DNA of 64,000 bases from SVFI01 sp045588655 (lineage in GTDB: Bacteria > Bacillota > Clostridia > Lachnospirales > Lachnospiraceae): positions 124,001 through 188,000 of the forward strand of contig JAZNEP010000022.1 in NCBI GenBank assembly GCA_045588655.1. The letters run 5' to 3'. The notes beneath the pieces are model-generated. The model was given only the letters and a program-made list of their open reading frames with translations, was not told the origin of the DNA and made no database searches. Below are positions 62,772 through 64,000 of this stretch, in pieces. The position numbers and the translations under genes were made by a program. The first letter of the stretch is position 1. Each line of letters opens with the position of its first letter.

Positions 62772-64000
62772 TTGAAAAATAAAGCAATTCCAGTGTATTT
62801 ATATCTGCGTGTTTCAACTGCACTTCAAGTGGAAGGTTACTCACTTGAAGCGCAAGAAGAACGTCTTCGGAGAGAAGCAGAGTATAGAGGAATGGTGGTG
62901 GTCGGAGTGTTCATAGATGCGGGTTTCTCCGGGAAAAATATTTCTGGGAGAAAACAGTTTCAAAATATGATGAATGCTATTTTAGAGAAAAGAGATGGGG
63001 CAAAATATGTTTTAGTCTTTAAACTTAGCCGTTTTGGAAGAACTGCTGCTGATGTATTATCGAGTCTTCAGTTTATGCAAGACTATGGCGTAGAGCTCAT
63101 TTGTGTCGAAGATGGAATTGATAGTTCAAAGGAGTCAGGTAAGTTGATGATATCAGTATTATCTGCTGTTGCAGAAATTGAACGCGAGAATATTCATGCA
63201 CAGACCATGGCGGGGCGATTTGAAAAAGCCAGACAAGGGGGATGGAACGGAGGGTTTGCGCCTTACGGATATAAGTTAATAGAGGGGAAACTTATTATTG
63301 ATGATGAAGAGGCTGAGATTATTCGATTGATTTTTGAAAAGTATGTTGAAACTGATATGGGGGCAGGTGCAATTGCAAAATGGCTTAACTCACATGATTA
63401 TAAAAAGAAAATTAGACAGAATGGAACAGTAAATCTATTTTCATCTCATTTTGTAGTGGGAGTGTTGGATAATCCAATTTATTGTGGTAAAATATCCTAT
63501 GGGCGTCGTAAAAATCAAAAAATTGAAGGTAAACGAAATGAGTACCATATTGTAAAGCAAAAGACGTTTAATGTCTATGATGGTGTTCATGAAGGTATTA
63601 TTTCCGAAGAAATATTTCAAGCGGCGCAAGCAAAAAGAGCAATTCATGCAGTGAAGCATGAAAAGGTACATAGTCTTGAACACGAGCACGTTCTGTCAGC
63701 AATTTTACGATGCCCTATTTGTGGAAGTGGTATGTATGGGAATGTAAACAGAAAGAAACGCAAAGATGGAACGTACTATCCGGATAGCTTTTACTACGTT
63801 TGTAAGCATAGAAAAATGGTTGATGGACATATTTGTACATATAGAAAACAACCGTCGCAGGATGCGATTAATGGGGAAGTTGAAGCAATTTTGAAAGAAG
63901 CTTTTAATAGTCCAGTGTTTGTAAGCGCATTGAAAGATACGCTTGTTCGTGAAGCAGATACGAAACAGTTAAATGAAGAATTGAAGCGACTTAAAGAAAA
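62772..64000 (+). CDS. Large serine recombinase (incomplete at window edge)
   Basis: A TTG start at 62772 with AGGAAGGAAAG just upstream; the frame is open to the edge, so at least 409 residues are present and the C-terminus is missing. The resolvase domain opens with YLRVSTALQVEGYSLEAQ, with the catalytic serine at residue 15, and continues with FKLSRFGR and EIERENIHAQTMAGR. A recombinase domain (GGFAPYGYKLIEG) and zinc ribbon with CPIC and VCKHRK...CTYR follow, and a coiled coil begins at the edge. Such enzymes integrate and excise mobile elements at specific short sites. Confidence 0.93.
   Translation, partial: MKNKAIPVYLYLRVSTALQVEGYSLEAQEERLRREAEYRGMVVVGVFIDAGFSGKNISGRKQFQNMMNAILEKRDGAKYVLVFKLSRFGRTAADVLSSLQFMQDYGVELICVEDGIDSSKESGKLMISVLSAVAEIERENIHAQTMAGRFEKARQGGWNGGFAPYGYKLIEGKLIIDDEEAEIIRLIFEKYVETDMGAGAIAKWLNSHDYKKKIRQNGTVNLFSSHFVVGVLDNPIYCGKISYGRRKNQKIEGKRNEYHIVKQKTFNVYDGVHEGIISEEIFQAAQAKRAIHAVKHEKVHSLEHEHVLSAILRCPICGSGMYGNVNRKKRKDGTYYPDSFYYVCKHRKMVDGHICTYRKQPSQDAINGEVEAILKEAFNSPVFVSALKDTLVREADTKQLNEELKRLKE

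Larger units (their letters stand above)
25413..64000. mobile_element. Putative integrated element, left part, carrying a defence island
   Basis: From here to the right edge all genes are on the plus strand and all recognisable ones are accessory: ClpP/ClpX-like pair, toxins, BREX, TerY-P and a large serine recombinase. The left limit is placed after rlmD, whose C-terminal extension may itself have come from an insertion. The right junction lies beyond the window. No conjugation or phage structural genes are visible in this part, so whether it is an ICE, a mobilisable element or a genomic island is open. Confidence 0.6.

Noticed and set aside
25413..64000. Prophage or conjugative element body
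   Set aside because: No capsid, terminase, tail, relaxase or type IV secretion genes are visible in this window, so only the neutral term integrated element is used.

Overview
The window reads as a chromosome segment from a Gram-positive anaerobe of the class Clostridia, most probably a Lachnospiraceae gut or rumen commensal. The evidence is the AT-rich sequence with strong GGAGG-type ribosome binding sites, a YerC/TrpR-like regulator, a DUF1836 protein, a stand-alone eukaryote-type HisA, a class III fructose bisphosphatase, a GH10 xylanase, and a PcrA / acidic small membrane protein / RlmD gene order. No rRNA, tRNA, CRISPR array or insertion sequence was recognised.

Positions 1-25412 are ordinary core genome: dapB, fbp, a lipoprotein, hisA, a cold shock protein and an LRR protein; an autoregulated GntR-ABC transporter operon; yerC-like and DUF1836 genes; an unusual amidase-muramidase membrane fusion; a CDF metal transporter, GreA-like factor and LysM protein; an AraC regulator divergent from a xylanase-MATE pair; an orphan substrate-binding lipoprotein; a DMT transporter; pcrA; and rlmD. 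Most transcription units end in clear hairpin-plus-T-run terminators.

From about 25.4 kb to the right edge every gene lies on the plus strand and the content is accessory. I read this as one integrated element. Its left junction is probably in or just after the 3' end of rlmD. A large serine recombinase runs off the right edge at 62772-64000, so the right junction is not visible. The cargo comes in blocks. First, 25.5-28.5 kb holds a DUF5688 gene and a complete ClpP-like / ClpX-like pair. Second, 28.5-29.1 kb is a hairpin-rich stretch without genes. Third, 29.2-34.7 kb holds a CbxX-type AAA+ ATPase, an HTH-like protein, a VWA protein, MazF/PemK-like and HicA-like toxins, a GNAT acetyltransferase and an unknown gene. 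Fourth, 35.0-53.4 kb is a type 1 BREX operon (brxA-brxB-brxC-pglX-pglZ-brxL) with five additional genes, including a PD-(D/E)XK nuclease, a two-helix membrane protein and a BrxL-tail-like protein. Fifth, 53.5-61.9 kb is a TerY-P type phospho-signalling cluster: PH-like protein, kinase, VWA, PP2C phosphatase, zinc-ribbon protein, transglutaminase-like protein and a large SF1 helicase. Sixth, 62.0-62.3 kb carries its own promoter, a structured noncoding stretch and a 19-bp terminator hairpin, followed by a small gene and the recombinase.

Two signals tie the cargo together. An alpha-helical domain of about 100 residues, with the same two motifs at the same spacing, occurs in three otherwise unrelated proteins: the BrxL-tail-like protein and the LRR protein in the BREX operon, and the helicase in the TerY-P operon. 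A perfect inverted repeat GTCGC-N7-GCGAC sits 19-21 bases upstream of a -10-like element at the head of three separate operons (29.1, 31.5 and 53.4 kb). Together these suggest that the AAA+/VWA, toxin and TerY-P modules share a regulator and that BREX and TerY-P may be physically connected, which would be a composite defence island wired as one system.
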